In this document: one piece after another, positions 7,456 through 15,764 of the stretch | Numbering within the stretch: position 1 is the stretch's first letter | Layout of the letters: every line of letters begins with the position of its first letter | Source of the DNA: Thermodesulfatator indicus DSM 15286 | GTDB lineage: Bacteria; Desulfobacterota; Thermodesulfobacteria; Thermodesulfobacteriales; Thermodesulfatatoraceae | Direction: 5' to 3' | DNA: 64,000 bases | Assembly: GCF_000217795.1 (NCBI RefSeq) | Contig: NC_015681.1 | Coordinates: 1,107,244 to 1,171,243 of the forward strand | The notes under the pieces: model-generated | Database searches by the model: none | The model's input: only the letters and a program-made list of their open reading frames with translations | Told to the model about the DNA's origin: nothing | Made by a program: the position numbers and the translations under genes

Positions 7456-8730
7456 ATGCTTTCTACCTTAAAAACCGAAGTCCTTCCGCCAAAGTCCTGT
7501 GGTTTAAAAACCGAGCCGGGAAGCATGAGCCAGCGAAGCTGTGTTTACTTTGGGGCTCGCTATGTACTTGGGCCGATTAAAGAAGCTGTTCATTTAGTCC
7601 ATGGGGCGGTAGGGTGTAGTTACTACGGGAAGATGGTCCGAGGAACCCCGGCTCCAGTCTGGACTACGAACATGGACGAAGAAAACGTTATCTTTGGGGG
7701 GAGAGAAAAACTAAAGAAAGCCCTTTTTCAGGCCTTACAAATTGATTCCTCAGCCAAAGGGGCCTTCGTCTATTTGACCTGTGTGTCTGGTCTCATTGGT
7801 GAAGATGTAACTTCTGTGGCTCAAGAAGTCTCTGAAAAAGTAGGGAAACCTGTAAAAGTAGTTTCTTGTCCAGGGTTTTCCGGGTTTTCTCAATCAAAAG
7901 GGCATGAACTTTCTTATAAACTCATCTTTGAGCTTATAAAACCAGTTGAACAGGCCAAAGAGCCCGTAGTGAACCTGATAGGAGAATATAACGTTGGCGG
8001 AGAAACAAAAGTTATCAAGGAACTTTTGGAAAAGCTAGGTATTAAGGTTCATGTCTCTTTGACTGGTGAGGCCACCTGGTCAAAGATAGAGACCATGGCC
8101 AAGGCGAGCCTTAACCTCATGTTTTGTGGAGCCACGGCTGAAAACTTTTGTCGAGAGATGAAAAGGACCTTCGGTATCCCTTTTATGAAGGTATCTTTTT
8201 ACGGGTTTAAATCTACTTCGGCGTCTCTAAGAAAGATTGCTGCCTTTTTTGATATTCCTGAAGAAAAAGTCGAAAAAGTAATTGCCGAAGGCGAAAAGTG
8301 GGCCTTATCCAAGATTTTTCCCTGGCGCAAATATTTTTACGGCAAGAAAGCCTTAATAGTGCTTGGTACTTATCGTCTGGGCCCACAAGGAAAAATGCTT
8401 AAAGAACTTGGGCTTGAAGTGGTAGCCGCCGCTTCTATTTTTGGCCGCCTGGATGACCATGTTGAGGCCTATTCTGTAACCTCAAGAGTAACTGACGATC
8501 CAGGTGATTGTGAGGTTGAAGAGGCCCTTAAACTTTTAAGGCCTGATATTGTTCTCACCAACGCTCGCGACCAGTGGCGGCCAGTTAAATTTGGTATCCC
8601 TGTTCTTTCTTTTCCGCAACCAAAAGAGCGAGGCCCTTATGCTGGTTATAAAGGAATGGTGAACTTTGCCCATGATCTTTACCGATGCTTGCGAGCCCCT
8701 GTATGGCAACTTTTAAGAGCAGAACTTTAG
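7456..8730 (+). CDS. nifE: FeMo-cofactor scaffold subunit NifE
   Basis: A 424-residue NifD homologue of the NifE type, which matures the cofactor before transfer to NifDK. It keeps cysteines at the cluster positions: SQRSC (equivalent to the UGA position in nifD), GAVGCSYY and YLTCVSGLIGED, plus LMFCGAT at the cofactor site. It lacks the NifD His442 region (LSFPQPKERGPY instead of NSHSYEKGPY), which separates it from a true NifD. No nifN follows, so the scaffold may be a NifE homo-oligomer, NifN may be elsewhere, or cofactor assembly may bypass NifEN. It is the last gene of the operon. Confidence 0.88.
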   Translation: MLSTLKTEVLPPKSCGLKTEPGSMSQRSCVYFGARYVLGPIKEAVHLVHGAVGCSYYGKMVRGTPAPVWTTNMDEENVIFGGREKLKKALFQALQIDSSAKGAFVYLTCVSGLIGEDVTSVAQEVSEKVGKPVKVVSCPGFSGFSQSKGHELSYKLIFELIKPVEQAKEPVVNLIGEYNVGGETKVIKELLEKLGIKVHVSLTGEATWSKIETMAKASLNLMFCGATAENFCREMKRTFGIPFMKVSFYGFKSTSASLRKIAAFFDIPEEKVEKVIAEGEKWALSKIFPWRKYFYGKKALIVLGTYRLGPQGKMLKELGLEVVAAASIFGRLDDHVEAYSVTSRVTDDPGDCEVEEALKLLRPDIVLTNARDQWRPVKFGIPVLSFPQPKERGPYAGYKGMVNFAHDLYRCLRAPVWQLLRAEL

Positions 8731-8788
8731 TTTATTCTAATACAGATAGACATTCCAGACAGGGTTAATTAGTCATAGGAGCTTCAGG

Positions 8789-8812
8789 GTTTTAGGGACG
8801 GAGCCCCAAAAC
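8789..8812 (+). terminator. Likely terminator of the nif operon
   Basis: GTTTT-A-GGG (8789-8797) pairs with CCC-C-AAAAC (8804-8812) with one internal mismatch, followed by a T-rich stretch (8813-8830). It lies 59 bp after nifE. Much of the rest of the nifE-CGGC gap (8731-9148) is repeat DNA. Confidence 0.5.
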
Positions 8813-8854
8813 TTCATAATTTTTGTTTTAAAAATTTCGAGGTTTCGGGGAAAA

Positions 8855-9020
8855 GATAGATCGCCCAGGGCTACTAAGTTGCCTCGCGACTGGGATTGCT
8901 TCAGCTGCTGGCGCAGCTCCTTGTGACATCAGCCATTTACCATAGGCTATCGACCACCCTGTCACTGCGAGCCTGCACGGGCGAAGCAGTCTCTTAAATA
9001 AGATATTTTGCAAAGCTCTC
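8855..9020 (-). repeat. MITE-like intergenic repeat, copy 1
   Basis: The reverse complement is close to 47185-47366 over about 160 bp: both carry TTTGCAAAATAT, TTATTTAAGAGAC, GGCTCGCAGTGACAG, GGTCGATAGCC, GGAGCTGCGCCAGCAGC and GAAGCAATCCC. The end at 9005-9020 (TTTTGCAAAGCTCTC) matches the terminal inverted repeat of copy 3 with one change; the other end is worn. Open frames across it are not real genes. Confidence 0.75.
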
Positions 9021-9044
9021 AATTACATTAATCCGTTTTAACTA

Positions 9045-9071
9045 CCAAGTCCCGTTTAAGCGGAATCTTGG
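9045..9071. repeat. CTTAAG-type palindromic repeat, degenerate copy
   Basis: CCAAG-TCCCG (9045-9054) faces CGGAA-TCTTGG (9061-9071) around a TTTAAG centre. It is the weakest of four copies of a dispersed palindrome in this window (others at 19268, 21479 and 50791). Confidence 0.55.
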
Positions 9072-9085
9072 CTCAGAAAAAGAAC

Positions 9086-9116
9086 TTGACAAGCAGGCCC
9101 TACGGGAACATATAGT
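9086..9116 (+). promoter_or_regulatory. Sigma-70 type promoter of the CGGC protein gene
   Basis: TTGACA at 9086-9091 is a consensus -35 box; CATATA (9109-9114, spacer 17) or TATAGT (9111-9116, spacer 19) can serve as -10. The start codon at 9149 follows with an AAAGGAGG site. It separates this gene from the nif operon. Confidence 0.55.
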
Positions 9117-9148
9117 AAATGAAAATCCTTCTCAAAAGGAGGCGCGCC

Positions 9149-9496
9149 ATGCCTAAAGTATTAATTATTGCTTGTGGGTCTTATGCTGATAACCAATTTG
9201 GTTGTCCAGGGGACTGGAAGTGTTTAACCGGGGCTGTGGAAAAAAGGGGCCCTTTTGCTAATTATGATGACGACGTGAAAGTAATTGGTTTTTTAAAGTG
9301 CAAGTGCCCTGGTCGCTCTCTCATTGGGAATATCAAAGCTACCAAAGCTAAAGTAGATTTTGACGTGATACACATTTCCAATTGCATGGCCAAAGCTGAA
9401 CCTACCTGTAAAAATCACGATTTAGAAAAACTCCCGGCCCAAATCGAAGAAGCCATCGGAGTAAAAGTTGTGGTAGGTACTCATGATTTTGGCTAA
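9149..9496 (+). CDS. CGGC-domain protein, putative metal-binding
   Basis: A 115-residue protein of the CGGC domain family, known only as a small cysteine-rich putative metal-binding fold. Cysteines lie at IACGSY, GCPGDWKC, FLKCKCPGR (the CGGC-like core), ISNCM and TCKNHD; the C-terminus VVGTHDF is typical. The start at 9149 is chosen for its AAAGGAGG site; an earlier ATG at 9119 lacks one. It stands alone after the nif operon behind its own promoter. The function is unknown; a role in metal or redox handling is a guess from the cysteines. Confidence 0.75.
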   Translation: MPKVLIIACGSYADNQFGCPGDWKCLTGAVEKRGPFANYDDDVKVIGFLKCKCPGRSLIGNIKATKAKVDFDVIHISNCMAKAEPTCKNHDLEKLPAQIEEAIGVKVVVGTHDFG

Positions 9497-9498
9497 AC

Positions 9499-10281
9499 AT
9501 GTTTAGCCTGGCTACTTGGAATGTAAACTCCGTACGCATGCGGCTTGAGCACCTTCTGCGCTGGCTCAAGCTGCGTGCGCCAAATGTAGTTTGCCTTCAG
9601 GAAACCAAAGCAACAGACCAAGAATTCCCTTACACCGAAATCAATGAAGCCGGATATTACGTAGTTCACGCAGGCGGTAAAGGCCGAAACGGGGTAGCTA
9701 TTCTTTCTGATAAAGAGCCCAGAGAGGTGACGATAGGATTCCCTGATGTAGATGACCAGGAAGCCAAAGAAAGGATTATTGCCGCTACCATAGAAGGCGT
9801 AAGGGTTCTCTCTATTTATATACCCAATGGAGGAAGCGTTGGCTCTGATTATTTCCTCTATAAGCTCGAATTTATCTACCGCTTGAGAGAATACCTTGAT
9901 AGTTATTTTGACCCTGACCAAGATCTTTTGGCCCTTTGTGGAGATTTTAACGTAGCCCCTGAGAAAATAGATGTTTATGATCCTGAACTTTTGGCCGGCC
10001 ATATCTGTTTTCACGAACGCGAGCGCACGGCTATAAAATTACTAAAGGAATGGGGCTTGGTGGATACTTATCGGGCTCTTCACCCTGACGAAAAAGGTGC
10101 TTTTACCTGGTGGGATTATCAATTTGGGGCCTTTAAAGCCAATCGTGGTATGCGCCTTGACCATATCTGGGTTTCACGTAAACTAGCCCAAAAACTTAAG
10201 AAGGCTATTATTGACCGAGAACCACGTGGCTGGAAAAAACCTTCTGACCATGCCCCGGTGATAGCCTATTTTGAGCTATGA
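9499..10281 (+). CDS. xth: Exodeoxyribonuclease III
   Basis: A 260-residue AP endonuclease/3'-5' exonuclease of base-excision repair. Family motifs are in order: ATWNVNSVRMRLEHLLRWL at the N-terminus, LQETKATDQEFP (catalytic Glu), YIPNG, the catalytic CGDFNVAP, the RTAIKLLKEWGLVDTYR segment, MRLDHIWVS and SDHAPVIAYFEL (catalytic His) at the end. Its stop overlaps the start of the M42 peptidase gene (ATGA), so the two are cotranslated. Confidence 0.95.
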   Translation: MFSLATWNVNSVRMRLEHLLRWLKLRAPNVVCLQETKATDQEFPYTEINEAGYYVVHAGGKGRNGVAILSDKEPREVTIGFPDVDDQEAKERIIAATIEGVRVLSIYIPNGGSVGSDYFLYKLEFIYRLREYLDSYFDPDQDLLALCGDFNVAPEKIDVYDPELLAGHICFHERERTAIKLLKEWGLVDTYRALHPDEKGAFTWWDYQFGAFKANRGMRLDHIWVSRKLAQKLKKAIIDREPRGWKKPSDHAPVIAYFEL

Positions 10282-11309
10282 GATACGAACTTTTGCGTAA
10301 GCTTTGTGAAGCCCCCGGTGTACCTGGAGCGGAAACTCCGGTAAAAGAAATTTTTCTGGAGGCAGTTAAACCCCTGATTGACGAAATAGAGGAAGACCCT
10401 TTGGGCAATGTTTTGCTCCGCAAAAAAGGCAAAGGTCCGCGGGTTTTAATTGATGCTCATCTTGATGAAGTAGCCTTTATGGTTGCCGGTATAGAGGACT
10501 CTTTTATAAGGGTTGTTCCTCTAGGAGGGGTGGATCCTAAAATTTTTTACGGGCAAAGACTTGAAGTATGGGGCAGGAAAAGGCTTCCTGCAGTAGTAAC
10601 TTCTTACCCACCACATTTAGGTCAATCTAAAAAAGACTTTACCATTGAAGAGTTATATCTTGACGTGGGGCTTAGTACAGAAAAAGTTGCTGAATTGGTA
10701 AAAATTGGAGATTTAGTAACTTTTCCTGCTTATTTCGAAGAAACCGAAGAGGCCATTATGGCCAAGGCCCTTGATGATAGGGTAGGACTCTTTGTAATCT
10801 TTCAAGCCTTGGCTCAAGCAAAATCCAAAGTGGATCTTTTTATTTCTGCCACTGTCCAGGAAGAGGTAGGTCTAAGAGGTGCTCAGGGTTTAAAGATAAA
10901 AGAAGCTCTTGACGCTGTGCTAGCTATAGAAGGCACCTTTGCCGCAGATATACCTGGAGTTCCCGGACATTTACAGGCCACTAAAATAGCTAAGGGACCA
11001 GAGATTCGTCTTTGTGATGCCCGTTTTGTGGCTGATCGCAATTTGGCCCTGGGGCTCGCTGAATTGGCTACCCAAAAAAATATTCCCCACCAGTTGGTGG
11101 TAAAAAACAAAGGAAGTACTAACGCCACAGCCTTTCAAGTGGTTAGAGGCGCTATCCGTTCAACTGCTATTTCTGTTCCAGTAAGATATCTACATACCCC
11201 TGTTAATCTTGCTTTTAAAAAAGATATAGAGGCCACTATTGAACTATTAAAAGCTTTTTTGGAAAATCCTTACCATGCGCTTAATTACCGTTGGTCTTAC
11301 TCCTCATAG
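10278..11309 (+). CDS. M42-family metallo-aminopeptidase
   Basis: A 343-residue dinuclear-metal aminopeptidase of the M42 (FrvX/TET) family, which trims short peptides in the cytoplasm as large self-compartmentalised particles. The metal ligands and catalytic residues are visible in order: DAHLDEV, ALDDR, VQEEVGLRG, IEGT and RYLHTP. The stop of xth overlaps its ATG, and its 3' end overlaps the next gene by 35 nt. Exact specificity (glutamyl, leucyl or other) cannot be read from sequence. Confidence 0.9.
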   Translation: MRYELLRKLCEAPGVPGAETPVKEIFLEAVKPLIDEIEEDPLGNVLLRKKGKGPRVLIDAHLDEVAFMVAGIEDSFIRVVPLGGVDPKIFYGQRLEVWGRKRLPAVVTSYPPHLGQSKKDFTIEELYLDVGLSTEKVAELVKIGDLVTFPAYFEETEEAIMAKALDDRVGLFVIFQALAQAKSKVDLFISATVQEEVGLRGAQGLKIKEALDAVLAIEGTFAADIPGVPGHLQATKIAKGPEIRLCDARFVADRNLALGLAELATQKNIPHQLVVKNKGSTNATAFQVVRGAIRSTAISVPVRYLHTPVNLAFKKDIEATIELLKAFLENPYHALNYRWSYSS

Positions 11310-12276
11310 GCAAGAGTTTCTGGTACCTACCTGGGAATTAATGCGTTGTCATGAGGTAATTATTTTAGAAGAACCACCTGACCCGTATTTTCCTAAAGTT
11401 ATTAAGGGCGAAATCTCTATTGAAACTTATCTCGAAAAAATAGAGTCTGGATTTCCAGAATACACTCGCCTAAACCTTGAATTTTTACAAAAACTTTACA
11501 AGGAAGGAAAAAGCATCTGTCAGGTAGAACCCTATCTTGAACGTTGGCTCATTATTCGTGAGATGCTTGATTCGGGTGTGCCTCGTGAAGAGGTAGAAAA
11601 AATCAGAGAGCTTTCCGAAGTTTATCAAAGTGAGCACGAGACCTTTGGCAAACTGCTTGACTACTACGCCGCTATGCAAGGCCCTTTTGACTCTTTAGTG
11701 CAAAAAATAAAGGATTTCGCCAGAGCTGATGCCAAACGCCTGGCCTTAAGAGATAAAATGCGCGCTAAAGAGATAATTTCTTTAATTCGCAGACTACCAA
11801 ATAAAACCATATACGTTGAAGCCGGATATATTCATTTAAAACTGATCTATTACCTGGCCAAGGTCAAAAAAAATCTATTTTGCTTAAAAGTAGAAAATTT
11901 ACTTTTAAAGGCTTTAAAAGCCAGAGGTTTTAACGGGGTTTTACCCTCACCAGGAGATGGCCTTACTTCTTACTACCTTTTTGGAGGGAAACACCGTAAT
12001 ATTTCAGAAGATTTGTTGGCAGCAAGAAGCATTGTTTATATAAAGTTAATCGAAAAAGAAGAGCTTAGTCCTACACCTGAAGAGCCTTTTCCCCATCTTA
12101 AAAACGAGCTTTTCTGGCGACTTTTTGTGTGGCAGTTATCTTACGAAGAATGTAAAACGCTTGACAAATTTATTCGCCTTCTGACTACTCAAAAAGCTAG
12201 AGAAATGGCTCAAAGACTCTTCCCCGACGCCTATAAAAAGGCTGCTAGCCGTTTGGCCGATAAGGTAGCTCTATAA
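11275..12276 (+). CDS. Conserved hypothetical protein
   Basis: A 333-residue soluble protein that I do not recognise. It starts MRLITVGLTPHRQEFLVP, has EVIILEEPPDPYFPKVIKGE near residue 30, a charged helical middle, and a YVEAGYIHLKLIYYLAK segment near residue 180. There is no signal peptide or obvious membrane segment. The ATG lies within the last 35 nt of the M42 peptidase gene, so it is the third gene of the xth-peptidase operon. Its 3' end overlaps the convergent histidine kinase gene by 32 bp. Confidence 0.75.
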   Translation: MRLITVGLTPHRQEFLVPTWELMRCHEVIILEEPPDPYFPKVIKGEISIETYLEKIESGFPEYTRLNLEFLQKLYKEGKSICQVEPYLERWLIIREMLDSGVPREEVEKIRELSEVYQSEHETFGKLLDYYAAMQGPFDSLVQKIKDFARADAKRLALRDKMRAKEIISLIRRLPNKTIYVEAGYIHLKLIYYLAKVKKNLFCLKVENLLLKALKARGFNGVLPSPGDGLTSYYLFGGKHRNISEDLLAARSIVYIKLIEKEELSPTPEEPFPHLKNELFWRLFVWQLSYEECKTLDKFIRLLTTQKAREMAQRLFPDAYKKAASRLADKVAL

Positions 12277-13342
12277 TGAATTCGGCACCGTGTTCGTAAT
12301 TTCGTGCTTTGATTTTACCGTTGTGGGCTTTAATAATTTTGTGAGAGATTGAAAGGCCAAGGCCTGTGCCCTTCTTTTTAGTGGTAAAAAAAGGCGTAAA
12401 AAGCTGTTTTAAAACATGTTCAGGAATACCAGGCCCCGTATCTCTGATGCAAATTTTAACAATCTTTTCTTCAGGGATAATTTCAACGGTGAGTTTGCCT
12501 TTATCTTGGGGAGCCATGGCTTCTAGGGCATTTTGAAAGATATTAAAAAGAACTTCTTTGATACGGGCTTCGTCAAGAAAAACTTTAATTGGCTTTTTAG
12601 GGAAAATTAGCTCAACGTCTATGCCTTCCTCTTTGAGATGAGAGCGATAAATTTCTAGTGCCTCCTGACAAATAGTTACTATGTCAGCTTCTTTTATTTC
12701 TAACTTGAGGGGTTTGGCAAACTCGCTTATATCTGAAAGGAGTTTTTCAAGACACTTGATCTCTTTAAGAATTAACTCCAATTTTTGCCTTTTTTCTTCA
12801 GAAACTTCTTTTTTGAGAATAGAAAGGACAAGACCTCCTATGGCAATTAAAGGATTTTTGATGTCATGCACAATCCTTGAAGCCGCTAGACCTACAGCCG
12901 CTAGCTTTTCGTTTTCGAGCAGACGGCGTTCAATTTCAAGTTCCTGGGTAACGTCACGAACAATAGCCGTAAAAATCCAGTGATGATCAATTTTGGTAGC
13001 TGAACGAGAAATCTCAATAGGGAAGTTTTCTCCGTTTTTACGTCTAGCTACACCTTCAAGAACCTTCCCCAAGACTGAAGATTCTCCTGTTTCAAGAAAT
13101 CCTTTTATGTAGGAATAATGCTTTGAGACAACTTTTTCAGGTAAAAGAATAGATAAATCGGCCCCAAGGGCTTCTTCTACTTGGTAGCCAAATATTTTTT
13201 CAGCGGCTGGATTATAAAGAATTATTTTATGATTTTCGTCAATTACTACGATAGCATCAGGAGCACTTTCAATAATACCTTCAAGTAATTCATCACTGCG
13301 AACAACTGAAGACTTAAGCCAATAAACTCGATTTGATCCCAT
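12245..13342 (-). CDS. PAS-domain sensor histidine kinase, soluble
   Basis: A 365-residue cytoplasmic kinase without membrane segments. A PAS domain (about residues 16-135, with IIESAPDAIVVIDENHKIILYN) is followed by a HisKA dimerisation domain whose phosphorylated His is in SRIVHDIKNPL. The HATPase domain carries the N box (NIFQNALEAM), DTGPGIP and GTGLGLSISHKI. The start is directly next to the stop of the flavoprotein gene upstream on the same strand, so the kinase may sense a redox state set by that flavoprotein. No response regulator is adjacent. Confidence 0.9.
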   Translation of the reverse strand: MGSNRVYWLKSSVVRSDELLEGIIESAPDAIVVIDENHKIILYNPAAEKIFGYQVEEALGADLSILLPEKVVSKHYSYIKGFLETGESSVLGKVLEGVARRKNGENFPIEISRSATKIDHHWIFTAIVRDVTQELEIERRLLENEKLAAVGLAASRIVHDIKNPLIAIGGLVLSILKKEVSEEKRQKLELILKEIKCLEKLLSDISEFAKPLKLEIKEADIVTICQEALEIYRSHLKEEGIDVELIFPKKPIKVFLDEARIKEVLFNIFQNALEAMAPQDKGKLTVEIIPEEKIVKICIRDTGPGIPEHVLKQLFTPFFTTKKKGTGLGLSISHKIIKAHNGKIKARNYEHGAEFIIELPYRPNG

Positions 13343-14323
13343 TTAACACCCGCGTTCAAGCCTATCTCGATAGCGATTCTTGATAGCCTCCACTACTATA
13401 TGAGCCGAATTAAAAGCAGCCATAATACTGCCCTTTTTAAAAACCAGATCTCCTACCAAGAAAAGGCCAGGTATGTTAGTCTCAAAACACTCATCTATTT
13501 TAGGTCTATTGTCATTCAATTCTATTCCTATAGCCCTTAAAAAATTTTCAGGTGTGGCCCCTCCAAGACAATAACAAACCGCGTCAAAGACCATTTCTTG
13601 CCCATCTTTAAAGTGAACTTTTACTTTGTCATCAGGGGAGGCCGAAAGGGATTCGATATCTGTGTCCATTAGGAGTTTGATTTTTCCTTCTTTAACTCTT
13701 TTTTCAAGTTCTTTGAGATTTTGTTCATTTATACGAAAAAACTTTGGACGACGATAGGAAATATATACTTCTGCGTTTTCACATAGAAAACAAGCAGTCT
13801 CAGCAGCAGAATCCCCTCCACCGACAACGAGTATTTTTTTGGCGCCAGGTGTGCATTGGGTTTGAGTGCCAAAAAACACCTTGTTTTTTACTTCTTTAGG
13901 AATCTTATATCTTGGTTTTACAGGCTTTCCAAAAATTCCTATGGCAATTACTACAATAGGCGTTTCAATAATTGTGTCTTTTCCGGCCCATACCCGAAAA
14001 CACTCGTTAATTTTTTCAATCTTATGTACTTCTTGGCTAGTGCGTAAATCTATATTGTATTCCTGGATATAATTTTCCATTAATTTTAAAAACTCTTCTT
14101 TACTGCAGGTCTCAAACTGACAAATCCCTATTGGTTTAACTTTTCGTCCCTGCCATACCGCGTCAACCCGTTTACCTTCATGGTAATATTTATGGATGGT
14201 ATGGCAGGGATTTTCTTCTTTTTCAAGAACAATTACCGGTTCAATCCCTGCTGCTTTGGCTTCAACCGCGGTGGCAATACCAGCTGGCCCTGCACCCACT
14301 ACCACCATTTTGGCTTTTTCCAT
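13343..14323 (-). CDS. Pyridine nucleotide-disulfide oxidoreductase family flavoprotein (YpdA/thioredoxin reductase-like)
   Basis: A 326-residue flavoprotein with an FAD-binding GAGPAGIATAVEA motif at the N-terminus, a second nucleotide-binding GGGDSAAETA motif near residue 170, and the closing FAD motif GLFLVGDLVFKKGSIMAAFNSA. There is no CxxC redox pair as in true thioredoxin reductase, so it resembles the YpdA-like branch, which acts on small thiols or ferredoxin. It is cotranscribed with the PAS kinase that follows immediately. The substrate is unknown. Confidence 0.82.
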   Translation of the reverse strand: MEKAKMVVVGAGPAGIATAVEAKAAGIEPVIVLEKEENPCHTIHKYYHEGKRVDAVWQGRKVKPIGICQFETCSKEEFLKLMENYIQEYNIDLRTSQEVHKIEKINECFRVWAGKDTIIETPIVVIAIGIFGKPVKPRYKIPKEVKNKVFFGTQTQCTPGAKKILVVGGGDSAAETACFLCENAEVYISYRRPKFFRINEQNLKELEKRVKEGKIKLLMDTDIESLSASPDDKVKVHFKDGQEMVFDAVCYCLGGATPENFLRAIGIELNDNRPKIDECFETNIPGLFLVGDLVFKKGSIMAAFNSAHIVVEAIKNRYRDRLERGC

Positions 14324-14357
14324 GAAGCCCCCAAAAAAGTGATGATTTTATTAAATT

Positions 14358-14810
14358 CTACTTTTTAACTCGAAATGGATTAATTGTCATCACGGGACAG
14401 GGGGCTATTTTAATTACTCTTTCGGTAACACTTCCGATAAGGATTTTTTCTAGACCTTTGCGCCCATGAGTGGCCATAAGAATAAGGCCTGTTTCCTTCT
14501 CTTCGGCTACTTTTGCAATTTCTTCGGCAATTTCTCCACGACGCACTAGAGGTTCTACTGGAAAGTCTTCGAAATGTTCTTCTATAAAAGAAGTTAGCTT
14601 TTTCTGGGCATGTTCCATAAGTTCTTGTTCAAGATTGTCTAGAGCACTGTGGGGTACATAAAAATTGGCATATTTGGATAATTCTTCTACTACAAAAAGT
14701 ACTGTAAGTTTGGCTCCGAATTTTTCCGTCAAATACTTGGCATAAGGTATTACCTTCAAAGAAGCCTCGGTAAAATCCGTTGGGAATAAAATACTTTTAA
14801 TTTCGGCCAT
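14358..14810 (-). CDS. Universal stress protein UspA family
   Basis: A 150-residue single UspA domain. It begins with the family SILFPTDFTEASLKVIPYA and ends with the ATP-binding GxxGx9GS region (MATHGRKGLEKILIGSVTERVIKIAPCPVM). A perfect AAGGAGGG site precedes the ATG. It lies upstream of the flavoprotein and kinase genes on the same strand and may belong to the same unit. Confidence 0.93.
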   Translation of the reverse strand: MAEIKSILFPTDFTEASLKVIPYAKYLTEKFGAKLTVLFVVEELSKYANFYVPHSALDNLEQELMEHAQKKLTSFIEEHFEDFPVEPLVRRGEIAEEIAKVAEEKETGLILMATHGRKGLEKILIGSVTERVIKIAPCPVMTINPFRVKK

Positions 14811-14903
14811 ACTTCCCTCCTTGCGACTAAGAAATGATTTATTATCCTATTCTTTTTAATGCTTTTGTTTTGAAATAGTCAAGATGAAATAGGAGTAAAA
14901 ATT

Positions 14904-15764
14904 ATGAAAATTGTTGACTTACATACTCACTCTACTGCTTCTGATGGCACTTTAACACCCATTGATTTAGTTAAAGAAGCTAAAAATATAAATCTTATTG
15001 CCATTGCTCTTACCGACCATGATACAGTAGCAGGGCTTAAAGATGCTCAAAATATGGCTGAAAAACTCGAAATAGCTTTTGTACCGGGAGTGGAGATAAG
15101 CGTTAAGTTTCAAGGGCCTGGACATTGTCATATCCTGGGATATTTCATTGATTATGAAAATTCTGTATTGAAAGAGACACTGGCTTCTCTTCATGAGGCC
15201 CGGGCCAAAAGAAATATCCTTATGATAGAAAAACTTAAGTCGTTAGGAATCGATATTTCTATCGAAGAACTTAAAAAAATGGCCGGAGGTGGAGAAATCG
15301 GGCGGCCTCACATGGCCAAGATTCTGGTCCAAAAAGGAGTGGTTAAGGATTTTGACGAGGCCTTTGAAAAATATTTAGCCAAAGGCAAGCCTGCTTACGT
15401 GCCCAAGGCCAGACTTGAAGCCGAAGAAGCCATCAAAATAATCCACCAGGCAGGAGGCCTCGTCTCTCTTGCTCATCCATATTATCTAGGGCTTGATGAA
15501 GACTCTCTCATTAGATACGTGGCTGAACTAAAAAACAAGGGCCTTGACGCTATAGAGGCTTACTACACCGACCATGATGAATCCTATACCCAGTTTTGTC
15601 TTGAGTTGGCAAAAAAGTTTTCTCTTCTAATCACTGGCGGAAGTGATTTTCACGGGGAAAACAAACCTGAAATCAAGTTAGGAATTGGCAAAGGCAATTT
15701 GCGAGTTCCTGAAGAGGTGTATGAAAAACTCTTAGAAGCTTTTAAAGCTAGGGCTCAAGGCTAG
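14904..15764 (+). CDS. PHP-domain phosphoesterase (RNase AM/YciV-like)
   Basis: A 286-residue PHP phosphoesterase. The metal-binding motifs are clear: DLHTHSTASDGTLTP at residue 4, ALTDHDTVAGL, GVEIS, GHCHILGYF, GRPHMA, SLAHPY and TGGSDFHGEN. Family members hydrolyse 3',5'-nucleoside bisphosphates or trim RNA 5' ends. The gene is divergent from uspA, and its 3' end overlaps the convergent pseudouridine synthase gene by 17 bp. Confidence 0.9.
   Translation: MKIVDLHTHSTASDGTLTPIDLVKEAKNINLIAIALTDHDTVAGLKDAQNMAEKLEIAFVPGVEISVKFQGPGHCHILGYFIDYENSVLKETLASLHEARAKRNILMIEKLKSLGIDISIEELKKMAGGGEIGRPHMAKILVQKGVVKDFDEAFEKYLAKGKPAYVPKARLEAEEAIKIIHQAGGLVSLAHPYYLGLDEDSLIRYVAELKNKGLDAIEAYYTDHDESYTQFCLELAKKFSLLITGGSDFHGENKPEIKLGIGKGNLRVPEEVYEKLLEAFKARAQG

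Noticed and set aside
8828-9022. A 64-residue open frame on the minus strand
   Set aside because: It lies within the dispersed repeat (8855-9020) and resembles no protein.
9493-10014. A 173-residue open frame opposite exonuclease III
   Set aside because: It is a shadow of the xth gene on the other strand; xth has all family motifs.
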